Part shown: one piece after another, positions 10,404-23,300 of the stretch
Position numbering within the stretch: position 1 is the first letter of the stretch
How the letters are laid out: every line of letters begins with the position of its first letter
Origin: Linnemannia hyalina
Lineage: Eukaryota; Mortierellomycota; Mortierellomycetes; Mortierellales; Mortierellaceae
Direction of reading: 5' to 3'
DNA length: 64,000 nt
NCBI GenBank assembly: GCA_019671135.1
Contig: JAHRHY010000020.1
Location: 372,001-436,000, forward strand
Notes under the pieces: model-generated
Seen by the model: only the letters and a program-made list of their open reading frames with translations
What the model was told of the DNA's origin: nothing
The model's database searches: none
Made by a program: the position numbers and the translations under genes

Positions 10404-11908
10404 ATGGCCGACGCAGACATTCTCCAGACCCGTAAAGCACACACCACCCACAACAACCACCCGGATGACGGATCGACCTCAGTCCCCATCGTCGAATCTA
10501 ACTCGGGTGCCGATCAATACCCGAACCCATTCCAGCAACACGTCGGACAAGCACATGGACGTAATCAGCAGCAGCAGCAACAACACTATAATGTTATGAT
10601 CCCAACAGTTGATCACTGGCCTGCAATCTTCCTCGACGGCCTCAAGACCTCGGCCCAATTTGCAGTCCTCGGTCTGAAGCAGGCTCACACCAAATGGCAG
10701 GAATATCAATCCTCTCGCGGCGGGTCATACCAGGTCCTCCCCACCACCACCATTGACTCCCTTTCCCAACAACAAAACACTCCGACACGACAGATGTTCA
10801 CGTTCGGAAGCAAGAGACAACAAAAAGGCGGACACCAATTCTCGGTCTCAGGACGTCGCCTCACCCGACTTCTCTTCCTGCTCGTCCTCGCTGTCACAGC
10901 CATCCTCCTCCTGGTCCTCCCTCACCGACTGAACCCCTTGGAAGACCGTGCGATCTGGATCCGGTACTACTCGCACGAGGAAGCGATCAAGATTATGGTC
11001 CCTTACGGAATCAAGTTGCACGTGTCTGATGTCAAGAAGGCGGCGTTGAAGGAGTTGCACCAAGGATTTTCAACATTTGGCCCTGCAGGAACCGTCAAGC
11101 TCATCTCAAGGAGAAATGGAGCTATGGCGCCGGATAGGGTGTGGAATAACCGTGATTGGGAATTTGAGAGTTCGGCCCGTCATCCTATCCTTATCGTCGA
11201 CACCAAATACGGTACGCTCTTCTTCCTTCAGTTGGAAGGTGGATGCTCTTTTTGTACTTTGTGGGCGCCACTATTCATTAAGGGGGTTTGAACAACTCCC
11301 AAGCTCTATCTCCATGGTTACTAACTAGTTGTTCCGTGTGCACTAATGGTATGATAATAGACCTATTCCGGTTCTTGGAATCGTCGCTGCACTGCTTTGC
11401 GCAACAGCGGGAGTATGCTCAGCAGCGTCGAGACCAATTCATGGTCTCGTTCAATCCAGAACACAACGACTACGCCACACTTGCGAGGATTATCAACAAG
11501 ATCGCTAACGACGAGAAATACTTTGAAGAATACGAGATCTTTTACTTGCGCAATGCATTCGACGGTACAGTACATGTTCTACTTTTTTTTTGTCCTTTTT
11601 ATTTTTCTTCTACGTGTTTGTGCTCTCTTTCTTGGGGGTTGTGTGCGTGTGCGCTTTTGTTGTTACAATGGTACAATGCGTGTATACCAATACCTTCCTT
11701 GTATACGACGACAATATTACCAATAGACCCTAGGAAGAATGACCCAAGGACAGGACAGAGGTGGGAAAAGAGCAGCGGAAGCAGGGACATCTACACGCGA
11801 CCGGACGTCGGCTACATACCCCACCAAACGGCCAGACCTCTCTGGGATGACATCATGAATGACTCTGATATGTTGTCGCTTTACGACCGAGATCCATTAA
11901 TGGTGTGA
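10404..11908 (+). CDS. Single-pass membrane protein, three exons, unrecognised
   Basis: Exons 10404-11211, 11361-11564 and 11727-11908 join in frame to a 397-aa protein. Both introns start GTAC and end in TAG (the first with a CTAAT branch-like site), and both split a codon after its first base. The ATG at 10404 sits in a strong ACCATGG context; an in-frame frame extends upstream but has no ATG. Residues 1-150 are polar with a short poly-Gln tract. One membrane segment lies at about 155-173 (LLFLLVLAVTAILLLVL), flanked by Arg on the inner side. The remaining 220 residues form a charged, apparently globular domain. The topology suggests type II (no signal peptide). I do not recognise the family. 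Confidence 0.75.
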
Positions 11909-12024
11909 AATTGACTGGCTGACAGGTCATTTTAGCTTCCGTTAGGGATCAAATGTGAATAAAAATGCAGAAAGAAGAAAAGGAAAAGTATGTCAAAGTT
12001 TTCAGTGGTATGTTTGTATGCTAG

Positions 12025-12764
12025 TAACATCAAGAACTACGAAGGCCAAGGCGTCGTGCGGGACTTTGTCAAGGCCAAGGACTGGTTCTTGAGGGCCTCC
12101 GATCGCGTACACAAGGAATATCGGCGAAATTTACGAGATTGATGACAGAGTGAGAAAGGACTCGGTAGCCGCCAAGAAGTGGTACAGTCAATGGGGATGC
12201 CGAAGATCTGGTCACCATTGGAAATATGTACTACCGCGGCGACCGTGGCCTTCAAGATTACACCAAAACCATGGAATCTTACCCAGGGTCGCGGAGTAAA
12301 GACACGAAGAGACCCAGTTCAGTATTGGTCATATGTTCTACTTTGGTCATGGTGTCCATCAGGATTACACTGAGGCCCACGAGTGGTGGTTCAAGGCTGC
12401 TGAGCAAGGATATCCTAGGGCGCGGGTTAGGGTGGTTTGTGAAACGTATATCGACGGTCGAGGCGTTCCAGTTGATTACAGCAACTCAAAGGAGGGGCTG
12501 CGTGGTGCACAAGTGGATCAAGCCAAGGCGTTAGAGTTGTACAGAAAGGATGCCGAGCAGAAGTATGCGGATGCTCAGCTCCGGATCGGTGTATTGTATA
12601 CTAAGAGTCGCGGTGGTGTTGTGCAGAGCTACGTATAGGCAGTGAAGTGGTGCGTGAAGGCGGCTGATCAAGGAAACGAACAGACAAAGGAGGAGTTGGA
12701 TCGATTGAAGAACATGGGTGTTTACGTTCCTGCCTCTCCTGCTGGACAATTTCTTCGAGACTAG
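12025..12764 (+). pseudogene. Broken Sel1-repeat gene (1)
   Basis: Four or five Sel1-like repeats (about 36 residues: G-x-GV-x-DY-x-KA-x-x-W-x-x-KAA-x-QG-x-x-x-A) can be read on the plus strand, but in changing frames. Examples are GQGVVRDFVKAKDWFLRAS near 12045, GHGVHQDYTEAHEWWFKAA near 12340 and VKWCVKAADQGNEQTKEEL near 12645, the last beyond an in-frame TAG. The read ends at TAG 12762-12764. Sel1 proteins are TPR-like scaffolds and this expanded group is common in Mortierella-type fungi. Several frameshifts and stops make this copy non-functional. Confidence 0.75.
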
Positions 12765-13023
12765 CGACGAGAAAGAGAAGAAGAATGTGCACACGCGATA
12801 CTTTTTCTGCTTGTTTGCCGTCGAGCGTTGTGTGCTTTTGGGGCATGGCTGAAGAACATGGAATGACCTCACAAGCCAATTGCAAATAAGAAAACGAAGG
12901 GGCTTATCAACATCAATTGGAAAGCGCGCCAATAGGAGATTCAAATGAGTTGTCCTTGCTTGACCAAACTCCTTTCTCTCTTTTTCTTCTACCGCTTCTT
13001 CTCCTTCCCTCTTACATTCGTCG
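12765..13023. other. Gap between Sel1 remnants
   Basis: No coding similarity recognised. Confidence 0.4.
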
Positions 13024-13314
13024 TTGCTGCTTTCAACGCACCCATCAGCCCAAGCTGCAAGGATCCTTTTTCTCCAACGACAACTTTTGAACTCGGGGTC
13101 ATCACCATCACCATCACCAATGCAGGAAGATCAAGTACAGGTTGTCAAGGACGTACCTCAGCATCAGAATATATCCCAGCGGGCTGTCTTCACGTCGCCT
13201 GCTACTTTGACGCGGCGTTAGGACGTAACATTATTCTCTGCTTATACCGTTCAAGAATGCCCGATCGGAGTCAAAAGCCCCCTTTCTCAAGGGTGCTGAC
13301 TCCAACAGGTGCGT
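13024..13314 (+). pseudogene. Possible 5' exon of the next Sel1 remnant
   Basis: From an ATG at 13024 a polar frame runs through QAARILFLQRQLLN and VVKDVPQHQ to an in-frame TAG at about 13219-13221, then continues sensibly in the same frame to about 13307. The composition resembles an N-terminal region more than random sequence. Its position upstream of Sel1 repeats suggests the 5' part of the same gene. This is a weak inference; no domain is recognised. Confidence 0.3.
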
Positions 13315-13870
13315 GCTTATTGTATGCTTATTTTGGTGCGCCAGCGTATGTAAGCTATGTTTATGTGACGAGAGAGCAGTGTTGGGGGCTTCTTTGAACA
13401 GTGATTGGCAACCATCATGTTGCTACAACGCTCAAAACAAAATGGGAAGCACACGTCTGAATAAATACCTTTTTCGGTCTCCTGGGTATGGTCGGGACAA
13501 CGAAATGGTCCATTTTACTTCAGCTTGTTGCCTTGAGGCTGGGGGTTTCTGCTGCGAGAATTAGTAGCTGTTGTCGGGTGCCACATTCCTTTCCGAGTGA
13601 TGCCTTTGCTTTCTAGCGATGGAATTCTAATGCATGGCAATTGGCGATTCATTTTTGAAAGGTGAGGTTTAGCTCAATTGTCTTCTTTTCTGGCATTGAG
13701 GACCATGATTCATGGTTGCTGAAAGAGGGTGGCGACTTGTCCTCTTTGTGTGCCCATTGGTGCAGGAAGTCAACTTAGCCCAAGGGCATTGTTGTTGTAG
13801 GTTCAGGAGCCTTCACCTGTCACATTGAAGCCTAGCCTTTCACATAGTCGACCCTCTATCATGTTGGTGG
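13315..13870. other. Gap between possible 5' exon and Sel1 repeats
   Basis: About 550 bp with no readable domain. It would be an intron or decayed coding sequence if the two pieces belong together. Confidence 0.35.
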
Positions 13871-14165
13871 ACCTGGCTTTGTGGTGGACTATGCAAAGGC
13901 GATGGAGTGGTATATGAAGGCGGCGAGTCAAGGATATGATTCGGCCCAGGCCAGTGTTGGTGAGTTATACAAGTTTGGTCGAGGCATTCCGCAGGACTAC
14001 CAAAAGGCGATGGAGTGGTTCTTGTTGTCTGCGGGTCAAGGATATACTTGGGCACAGAATAGAATCGGCGACATGTACCGCGATGGCCTTGGTGTTCCAA
14101 TGGATCAAACAAAGGCCCAGGAGTGGTACGTTAAGGCAAACCCCGGCGGGAAAATGGTAGAATAA
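13871..14165 (+). pseudogene. Sel1-repeat fragment (2)
   Basis: An open stretch with three clean Sel1 repeats (VDYAKAMEWYMKAASQGYD, FGRGIPQDYQKAMEWFLLSA, DGLGVPMDQTKAQEWYVKA) and a stop at 14163-14165. There is no start codon of its own, and the upstream exons are decayed. It is the best-preserved Sel1 piece in the window and could be the last exon of a gene whose 5' part I cannot reconstruct. Confidence 0.65.
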
Positions 14166-14956
14166 ACTTCGTCCTGGCTCTCACGCCTTGATAAATCCCC
14201 CCCCCCCGTTTCCTCTATTCTCTTTTTCAGCCCTGTCGCCTCGACTTTTGCTTGCTCTTCCTTCGCTACCCTCCAACTTCTACTCCACACCCATTCTCAT
14301 TCTCACGCTGCCATTGACGTTCCGTCGCTCATTCCTCTAATTCATTCGATTACCTCGGCACCTCTCTTCTCACTTCACACCATGCTTCATTCACCTCTGT
14401 TCCGCCCTGTCAACAAGACAAAAGCAGGAACCGCTTCCGTCACTTCAACCTCAAGATCCCAGGCTGACGTCTAACATATTCCAGTTCAAACAGACGACAA
14501 CGGCAGACTTTGTGTAGTGGAAAAATATTGTCCTGGCAACTGAACTGCGCTTGTCATGCTCGATCCGAAAACAAGGTTCTCGCCTACCTTAAGGACAAGA
14601 GCTTTCGGCAGCAAGGTACTCGCCTTCCCTTGTGCAGTATAGGCTAATATGGTTCTCTCCTTGTTCTTCGTCAGAATTGAGCTGTATCGTGTAGCAGCCA
14701 ATTCTGAGGCAGTCTGGGACGTTGCCATCGATGGACCACTAGTCGAGGCGGAGGAAGGAACAGCACAGTCAGGAACTCCGCTCCCAACAGCAGCCGACAC
14801 AACGGACACGCCCCCAGCCAATACTCGATAGAACCCAGTTTCCTCCCGTGCGCCAGAATGGATCTCAGGAGGGTGCTATAAGGTTTTTTACGGCCTGGGA
14901 AAAAAATCTTACGACCCCCCCACGTCAACAACGAAGACAGAGCATATCGTACAATG
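14166..14956. other. No assignable gene
   Basis: Includes a C11 run at about 14199. A 110-codon frame on the minus strand (14486-14821) has no recognisable domain and no companion exons. Confidence 0.4.
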
Positions 14957-15980
14957 CTCGGAACGGTGACCCTGCTGCTCAGGTCCTGCTGTGAGACATC
15001 TTCAAGGAGGGCAGTGGTGTTGACCAGGACCTGCAAGTTACGATCAACTGGTACACACGGGCAGCGGATCTGGGACATACCAGGGGCCAGCTCAGCATTG
15101 GCGTCATGTACGGTCAGGGACTTGTTGTCGTCCAGGACTTTGTAAAGGCGGCTGAGAGTGGAGATGGATGGGCACAACTCATCCTTACCGGGTGCTGATC
15201 GTCAGCCATGGTGTGGAGCGGAACTATCCTGCGGCAACACAATGGTATCCCAAGTCTGCGGAAAATGGGCACGCCAACGCCCAGTACAATGCCAGACCAA
15301 TGTGTCAACCAGGAACACAGCGGGAGCTCTGTGTAGTGTTGGCTTTGTCCACGACCATGGCCTAGGTGTCCCACAAGACCACGATGAAGCCTGGGGATGG
15401 TTCATAAGGCCGCTGCCTTGGGTGATGCCTCTGCCCAGTACACCCTTGGGCTTCTCTATGGATTCGGACAAGGAATCAATCGGATCGTTATGACTGCCAG
15501 GAACTGGACGCTGAAGGCTGCAGTGCAGAGACATGCAGCGGCACAGAACCCTGCTGGCTTCTTTTACAACTACAGTATTCCCGACTACCAATAAGCCATG
15601 CACTGGCACCATAAGGCAGCCGCGCAAGAACATGCAGAAGCCCAGCGAGACATCGGCATGTTGTATGGCGATGGCGATGGTAGACCCCAGGACTATCAGA
15701 AAGCCATGGAGTGATACCTCAAGGCGGTCGCGCAAGGACATGCAGAAGCCCCGTACAACATCGGTGCTTTCTACCTTGATGGTAGTGGCGTGTTTCAAGA
15801 CAATTGCGCCGTACGGGCTGGGGAAGCTTTGCAAACACGGCCGAGGCGTTCCGGTCGACTATTCTCGTGCTTTGAAACGGTTCATCAAGGCGGCCGAGCA
15901 GGGAGACGTCGACCCTCAGTACGAAATTGGCCTTTTGTTGGAGTACTTTGAGAAGGATGATGATGCAGCAGAACCTGAAT
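14957..15980 (+). pseudogene. Broken Sel1-repeat gene (3), possibly retroposed
   Basis: At least seven Sel1 repeats are spread over three frames with stops between them. Examples are HDHGLGVPQDHDEAW near 15350, AAALGDASAQYTLGLLYGFG near 15405, AAAQEHAEAQRDIGMLYGDG near 15615 (after a stop at about 15592) and KHGRGVPVDYSRALKRFIKAA near 15834. The frame ends at TAA 15979-15981, which overlaps an AATAAA at 15978-15983. A pure run of 28 A begins 29 nt further on. No introns interrupt the repeats. That combination is what a reverse-transcribed mRNA leaves behind. Confidence 0.7.
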
Positions 15981-16011
15981 AAAAAACGTGCGCGCAATTG
16001 CAGGACGACCC

Positions 16012-16039
16012 AAAAAAAAAAAAAAAAAAAAAAAAAAAA
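16012..16039 (+). repeat. 28-nt poly(A) run after Sel1 pseudogene
   Basis: An uninterrupted A28, placed 29 nt after AATAAA. It fits a genomic copy of a poly(A) tail. A slipped homopolymer is the alternative. Confidence 0.8.
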
Positions 16040-19000
16040 CAGCCCAGCTCATAACTCCTTTCAATTTTTTGATGTTCGAGGACGGGCCATCTTTGTTGTT
16101 TCAACACCTATTTTTTGGGGGGCTCAAACCGCCGTAGTCACAATAACCTTGAAGCTCGTCAACCTCTCCGTCACCTTCTTCACCACTCCTTCCGCTTGGT
16201 TTTCGTAACCTCCTATCCTTAGCTCGGTACAACCGCCCAGTCAAGCAACCAGCTACTCCACCATACTTCCACTACATTTTTTTACTTTGGTACATTGGTA
16301 TATGCACCCATCCGTCTCAACGCTGTTCGACTGAACATGAACATTACCAAGAAACTTTCCTCTCTGAGTCACGCCAAACCATTCAAGGCTTGAGCACCTT
16401 CCTGGTCAGACCTTAGAACAATGCTCTTACATTTTCACTGTTACAGTAGAGCAGTAAGTAGAGGATTCTGTGCTGAGCGTGCAGCAAAGGAGAGGCGATG
16501 CGAGGCCAGTTCAAGGGTTGTGTCTATGCCAACAAGGTACTCTCTTTTCGGTCTCTCTCTCTCTTGCTACTAGGAAACACATGCTTCTATTAGTGGATGT
16601 GAAGCAAACCGGTCGTAGGTTCAAGTCCAGGGTTTCTGTGTTTTGTCCTCAATGTGCAAGTGTGCCAAACTGATAATCTTTTTCCTCTTCCCTCTTTCAT
16701 TTCTTGAGACTTTTTTTCAATTACCCCTGTAAAACAGGCGTGCTACAGTATTATCTAATGAAGGTGATGATGACAGACAGGGAGAAACACCGATTTATGG
16801 TACCTGAATGAAACCCCAAGGGCTGTTGCTTGAGTATTAACGGGAAAATAAAAGAACCCACATATCAAACGAACAAAAGAGACTCTAGGTAAATGGTGGC
16901 GTTGGGGTCAGGCACTTCTGGCGTTACGTCCAAGACCTGGGTTGGAGATGTTCTTCAAGGAGGTTTATGATTTGCTGGTGAAGTGACCTCCAATCGTGGC
17001 AGCGAACAGGACATGATCGACGAGGTGGGGAAGCCAGATTCTGATGCCGAGGTGGTAGAGGTTACGGTGGTGATATTATTCGTCGTGTTTGGTGGTTTCG
17101 CTTGATTGACGTCTCAGGTTACAGACCAACCTCGCGGCAGATTCATGAGTAACATACAAAGGTAGAAAATAACATACAAAATGCAGCAAAAAATAAATAA
17201 CAGTGTCTTTTTTTTTTTTTTTTGGCTGTAAGACCAACGTGTAGAAACGAACGCCTTCGTCCCTGAATAATATTTTACTTTTGTTTTGGGACATCGCTTC
17301 TGTCTCAAACACCACGCGTGTCTTTCTTTCCTTCTCTCATTTTGTGTGTTCTTGTGTGTTGTTTCCACTTCGTGCTCGCCTTTCGTTTATGTCGGTGTCG
17401 TTTATGTGAGATCGGACCGTTGTAGATCTAAGCCCTAACAGGCACGCACGCGGAATGCTCCCCCCCCCTCTTCTGCAAAAGTCGACTTTTACTTGTAGTC
17501 CCACTTTTTTGACGTTGAACGGAATCAGAAAAGTCGAAGGGGCAAAAACTCTCTCGTTAATCGATCGGAGGAAGTGCTGGGTGTGTATGAATGAAGCTGG
17601 GGCATGGCATCATTGGTCAACCCTATTTTTTCTTTCTGTGCTCTCAGAGGACGAGAATGAAAAAAAGTAGACTAATGGTTCACACAGACAAACTATGTTG
17701 ACACAAGGAAAACCAGAATGAAAGGAAGAGAAGGGGAAGAGAGGAGGGCAGCGGGAGAGTGGAAAAAGGGTGGTGGAAAACAAGTTTTTCTTCTCTGTTT
17801 CTCTCCCACCCTAGAAGTACTGTACATGAGTATGTGTATGTGCAACGGGAGTGAGCACAAAGAATGAAGGCAAGCCATTGGTCCATTACAAGGAAGGAAA
17901 GAGTTGCATGGTGGGCATGGCAAGAGAAAAAAAGGGGACATAGGTCGAGGTGAAAGGAAGGAAGTTGACTTGTACTTACAAGTCCAAAGAACTCAGATTT
18001 GGCCACCCGCCGCCTTGTATCCATGAGCCTCCTTGTTGACCTTTTCCTGGCACTATTGTGATGCGGATACGATGGATGGATAAATAGTGGTACGTGGACG
18101 AACAAGAAGGCAAGGAAAGATAAGACAGTCGTACCCCTGTTACCATGGTCGCATATCATTCCCTCGAAAACCTTACTCTCTTGCCTTGATCAATTTTGCG
18201 TGCTTTTTCTCTTGTGTTCAACTACTTCTATTGTGCAAGGAAAATGCCCACAGGAGAAGAAAGAAAAACAAACAAGCAAGACATATCATCTCGCTTTGAC
18301 ATTAAAACACAGCATGCATGCACATTAGAGTTTCGCTTGTTGTTAAATGTGACTGTAAATCGACATTTCTACGATGGTGTCCAAGAGGGAGTCGGAGGGC
18401 GCCTGTCAACCTGCGCTTCCAACTGTCGGCATCGCAACTTTGCCACCACCCATATCTGGCTGGCACCTGTCATCCGACTGGACTAACCTGACTGATTGCT
18501 CTCACCTGCTTCTCCCCTCCCTACTTCCCCTCCTTCCCTCGCCCTCTCGTTCGTTCGTTTCGTTTCGTGAGAAGTCGAAATCAAGAGAGAAATGGAGATT
18601 ACTCCTCGGCACGTCCATCCGACAGCCTTATTGTCCTTCGTCCCAACTGTGATTCGCTCGTGCTAGGGCGTCGATTCATACCTTTTTTTTTCTTCCCCCT
18701 CACCCCTCGTAGTTTCTTTGAGCACATATCGTTTTTGGCATAAAGAATTAACAAAGTTGAACGTGTGGTTAGAGAGGATGAACATGACGGGTGCAATACA
18801 AAGTTGTTTACGAAGAAAGTAGCGAAGTCAGTTCACGAGTAAGGCAATTGGTGGCGAACACAAATGAACACAAGCAAGAAGAGGCAGAAGACAGACAAAA
18901 AAGAGACGAGGGGAGTGATTTTTGGTTGTTTTCAATTTTAATATATTATACAATTGCAAGCACTTTGCTAAATGGTGTTGGTGATGGATGTTGCTACAAA

Positions 19001-19053
19001 TCTAGATATACAAGATGGAAGTTGCTGTGCACGTACGCTCGAGGCTAGCTAAT
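16040..19053. other. Long intergenic region
   Basis: No supported gene in 3 kb. There is a tRNA B-box-like string (GGTTCAAGTCC) near 16618, with no A box or cloverleaf that I can draw. Otherwise I see only A/T and C homopolymers (T17 near 17207, C9 near 17460). Confidence 0.5.
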
Positions 19054-20081
19054 TTACTCGGTCTGAAAGCCTTTGCCGCAGGTGCCACGACGCAAGTGGC
19101 GAACCATCTGATCGCGACGACCGAAGCCTTCGCCGCAACCGCCAGTGCAGAGGTACTTCTTGACGAGGGCGTGCTTGGCGTCGACGTGGCGACGAAGATC
19201 GTGCTTGCGCTTGAAGTGGAGCTCGCAGCCGGCGTATTGGCAAGGGAAGGGGAAGAGGTCGGTGTGGATCGCCATGTGCGACTTGAGCTGCGTCCGGGTG
19301 GGGAAGGGCTTTGTGCAGGTCGGACAGGCGTAGGACTTGACTGGGCGGACGGCCTTTGTGGTGGTGGCGGTAGGAGCAGAACCATCGATGGTGGAGTTTG
19401 TGGAGGTTGCAGAGCAGATGGAGGAGATGGAGGAGGCGCGGTAGCCACGCGCTGCTGACTCGTAGGCAGAGATGGCGGAGGAGGCCGAGGACGAGGAGCG
19501 GCGGTGATGGGTCTTGGACTTCTTGTAGGTGGTGGTTGTAGGCATGACCGAGGACAGAGACTGAGCGTGCTGGCAGTGGCGCGAGTGCGAGTGCGAGAGG
19601 AGGGCGGCAGAAGGGGCCATGTAGGCTTCAATGGAGGGCAAGTTCAAGGGCATGCTCATCTGCTGCTCAAATTGCTGTTGCTGGTGGTGGTGATGCTGCT
19701 GTGCGACCATGGAGGCATAGGGGTTGTTGTAGTCCAAAATAGGCATTGCGGGGGACGAAACCATGGACGAGGCATAGCTGTAGGGCGATGCGGGGGGAGA
19801 TCCCGAGCGCGAGGTCGAAGAGCAATCAGATTGCTCATGCGACTGGCTATATTGCTGGTTGTTGTGCTGGTTATCCTGGTTCTGGTAGAATTGCTGAAGC
19901 ATGTCAAGGGACTGCTCGTTGAGGACGATGGAGGGAATGGTCGAAGAAGGGGAGGACATCTCAGCCATGAGCTGGTCGTCGAGGGAAGGACAGGTGGGTT
20001 TTGCGAGGGTGGGCATGGTTGGAGGGAATGGGGAGATACCCATGAGGAGACGCTCGAGCTGCAAGAACATGTCCTCGTTAG

Positions 20082-20112
<31 letters not shown>

Positions 20113-20232
20113 GTGGTCGAGGAGGGTGTATTGTGAGGAGGTTGTGGAGGCGAACATGTTTGGGTTGTAGGGGTGTTGTTGGGTTGTGGAGGTGGTGTAG
20201 TAATGGTTGGGGGCTGAAGGATGGACTTGCAT
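19054..20232 (-). CDS. C2H2 zinc-finger transcription factor, Crz1-like
   Basis: A 392-aa intronless protein from ATG 20232; the frame is open further upstream but without an ATG. The N-terminal three quarters are low-complexity, with a poly-Gln run (about residues 40-55), further Gln/His tracts and many Ser/Pro, typical of an activation region. The C-terminus has three tandem zinc fingers. Finger 1 is CPTC..HMAIH. Finger 2 is C-x4-C with HVDAKH. Finger 3 has a C-x3-C start and an atypical H-x5-C end (HLRRGTC). An atypical third finger with a final Cys is characteristic of calcineurin-regulated Crz1-type factors, so a role in Ca2+ or stress response is a reasonable guess. No calcineurin docking site was confirmed. 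Confidence 0.85.
20079..20112 (-). repeat. CAG/CAA run encoding poly-Gln
   Basis: A triplet repeat in the transcription-factor gene encoding about 11 consecutive Gln; the length is probably variable. Confidence 0.8.
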
Positions 20233-20304
20233 TGAAACTGTTGTTTGTTGAAGAGGAGTAGCTGAGAGCGAGAAAGAAGAAGAGGGCGAGTGCGGGTGCG
20301 AGAG

Positions 20305-20312
20305 TTTATATA
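20305..20312 (-). promoter_or_regulatory. TATA box of the zinc-finger gene
   Basis: TATATAAA on the minus strand, about 75 bp upstream of the ATG at 20232. A second TATATAAG lies at 20437-20444, so two start regions are possible. Confidence 0.55.
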
Positions 20313-23300
20313 CTATGAGAAAGAATCGTTTGCTTTGCGTTTGTTGTGATTTGCGATGATGATGATGATGATTGATGATGATACTGAAAGATAATGAAAT
20401 AAGAAAAAAAAGTGGGAAGGGGAAAGGGGTGGCGATCTTATATAGATGCAAATGAACAAGTCGACGGAGTGGATTGTCCTCGTGGGTTTCTGCTTGTTTT
20501 GCGTTTGTTGCAAGGGTACGGAAGGTTCAAGGTCAATTGAATTGGGGTGGGTTTTTGCTTTAATAACCGCTGGGAAAAGTATGGGATGGACAGACATTGT
20601 GTATGTGCGTGCTTTGCCCTTTTTTCTGTTTGTTCTTGTCCCACAAAAAGAAAAATAGACGCACGTTCATTCGCTGGAACATCATTTTTGAATTGAATCG
20701 ATATCAGTTATTGTTCTCTCTAATAATAAATGAGAGGAGGTAGCACTGACAACACCTCTCTACTCTTCTCTCCCTTCCACGCGCAGTTGAAAAATTATAC
20801 TTCGTATTCAATCTTCTCTCTCCGTCTCTGTGCTCTCCTTTTTTTTCCCTCTCCTCCGTCTGTTTACACACAAACAAACACCTTCTCTCTCTGTTGCTGA
20901 GACCCAATGACACAAAAAACTCTTGGCACTCTTGGCAAACTAAAAAATGCCAAGACTTTCGACGATTGCGCTCTTTTCTCTCCCTTCCATGTCTACTTGG
21001 CTTCCTGACCCGTGCAACTCATTCGCATACACCGGATAGATACTCCCTTTTACTCACACTACACTCTATCACTGTGTGTGCGACCCAATATCGGATGCAG
21101 AGGCCGAAAGCAAAAAAAAATCCGATTCCCTCATTCATCTCCCCTTTCCCCCTTCCCCTCTGACTCTCATTCATATTAAGGCCATTACAGAAACAAACAT
21201 AACGGGCACACAACGTTATGAAGAGTGAGGGGAGAGAGAGTACACTTGTTGGTTGCATGTCCTCTTGCCACGATTCGTCGAAAATGAAGTGGGATGGGAT
21301 AAAAGCATGGGCTTTGAATACAAAGAAAGGAAGAAAAAAGATGAGATATCCGTTATTGCACATGGCGTGGATCCACTTCTCGATTCCTTGATTTTCATCG
21401 GAACAAACGGAAAGAGAGCAAAGAGAGGAAAAATATAACCCCATCCTTCCTTTATTCCTTCAAACCGGTCTGGCTGAGTGCCCTGACTGACAAGAATGAC
21501 AGAGAAGGCGACGGACAAATATCTCGTTGTCAACCATGGATGGACCCACTTTCTTCCTTTTGATTTTTTCCAGCAGTGGCTCGTAAAAAATGATCTCCCG
21601 TTCAACCCACCAACCCTTTTCTTTTTTCTCATATACCTCGTTACCTCGGACATCACAAACACCCCTTTGTCTTGGCCATTATCGCCTGAACTTCGCAATT
21701 ACTCCTTCTGCGTCTCCTTTTTTTTATGCCATTCTGCGTGTGCGTTGCGTGTGCGTCTGATTCATCATCAAACACGACAAAAAAAGAATTTCGCAGGGAC
21801 AACAACGAAGAAGGCAAAAGAAGGGCATGAATTATTTTCTTGCGTGTCCATCTGTATTTCATCTCTCTGTCAAGGTAACTTTGGTACCCACTCCATCCCC
21901 TAGAGTACTCCAGCTTCCCTCCTCTCTTACAACCTTCCTTCTAAGAAGGAAGAATAAGTAGAAGACGGGGCCTATGTAGATCGGAGCCATTCTCTTGGTG
22001 TTCCTTCAATCAATCAATCAATCAATAATCAACAACATCACACCTTAGACCAAGTCCGATCTGGCAGCTCTTCCTGATCGCATCATGGAAATTGAATAAA
22101 AAAAAGGCAGCGCTCAAGTGCAATAGTCTTCGGACCACCAATTGCATGTCTTTTCCCCTAATTTTATTTATTGAGGCAGTCTGTGGGGAGCTGATATGAG
22201 AGTGGCGTATAAGAGGGGCGGTGTTGAGGTGGTAGTTGATAGGAAAGAGTGATGAGCGAAGGTGTGTGTGTTGTGCTCACAGAGCCTCATTCAATAGACG
22301 ACGACTCTGTTTTTAATTCTGTTGTTCATCAACTACTGACAGCAGCGCCTGATCGTGGCTAAGCTCATGTGTCTTCTTTTCTCCTTTTCATTAATTGAAT
22401 TGAAATAAATACAACAAAACACTGAAAGACAACAAACTAACCAAAAAAAAAAACGCCCTTTCGGAACAACATCAATGCCTTCTCCCGTCTCTCTCGTGCC
22501 CTTTCTTCTCACCCTTCCATTGTCGCCCTGTCCCCCTTTCCCACAAACTAAACGATAACGACATACCATGATCAATTCGCTCGCTGCCTCCTCACTTTGG
22601 CCATGCCAAGAAAAACAACAGCGCAACGCCATCTTTGCCTGTCTTTTCTCTCCCCTTACATGTCTGTCATCCCTATGCTGTCCTTCTGTTTGTTGCGCGG
22701 CCATCACACACAATCATGCGATGGGATATATGCTATTTTTTTCTTTTTTGCACTCTTTTCTTATCCTCCTCCTCTTCTTGCTCCTCCTCCTCCTTCTCCT
22801 CCTCCTCCTAGTCGACCCCTCCTGTAATTCTACTGCCTCCCTTCTTGTACATGCACCATCAATGCTCAACTCACCAACAAACCAACTAACTGACTGACTG
22901 AGTGAACTGACAGATGGACAGGCAAGACTGACTTGTGAATGCTCTGATTTCTTGTGCGACACAACACTGATTCTGGTTGGACGCCCGCCACAGTTTTCTC
23001 TTAATCTTCCTCTTTTGTTTACGCCCGCAAATGCTCGTCTTTCATCTCTCCCTTCCATCAAGTGTCGGTGGGTATCCCTTTGTTTATGTCAGAGCAAAAA
23101 CGTCGAGAAGCTTGGCATTTTTCAGAAAGGAGTAAGAAAGAGGGACAGGGGCGCTCATCATTTTGCTTGGCAGAGACTTGGCACACGGAGCTTGGCAACG
23201 GTCAGTTGGCATACGATTATGAGGTTTGGAAGTGATGATTTGCTCGGTTGCCATCCGGCCCTTCTGCCCCCCCCCCCCTTTTCCTTGCCCTTCACCCACT

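Noticed and set aside
14486..14821. 110-codon minus-strand frame with a faint GINS-like segment (TKNKERTILAY)
   Set aside because: The resemblance is too short, no other exon of such a gene could be found, and the plus strand has a competing frame.
16600..16640. Possible tRNA from the string GGTTCAAGTCC
   Set aside because: No A box, acceptor stem or anticodon arm could be drawn, so it is only a B-box-like match.
17680..18159. 159-codon minus-strand frame, and a short alternative exon ending EAHGYKAAGGQI
   Set aside because: The long frame has no protein-like composition. The short exon could be real but has no upstream exon that I can join.
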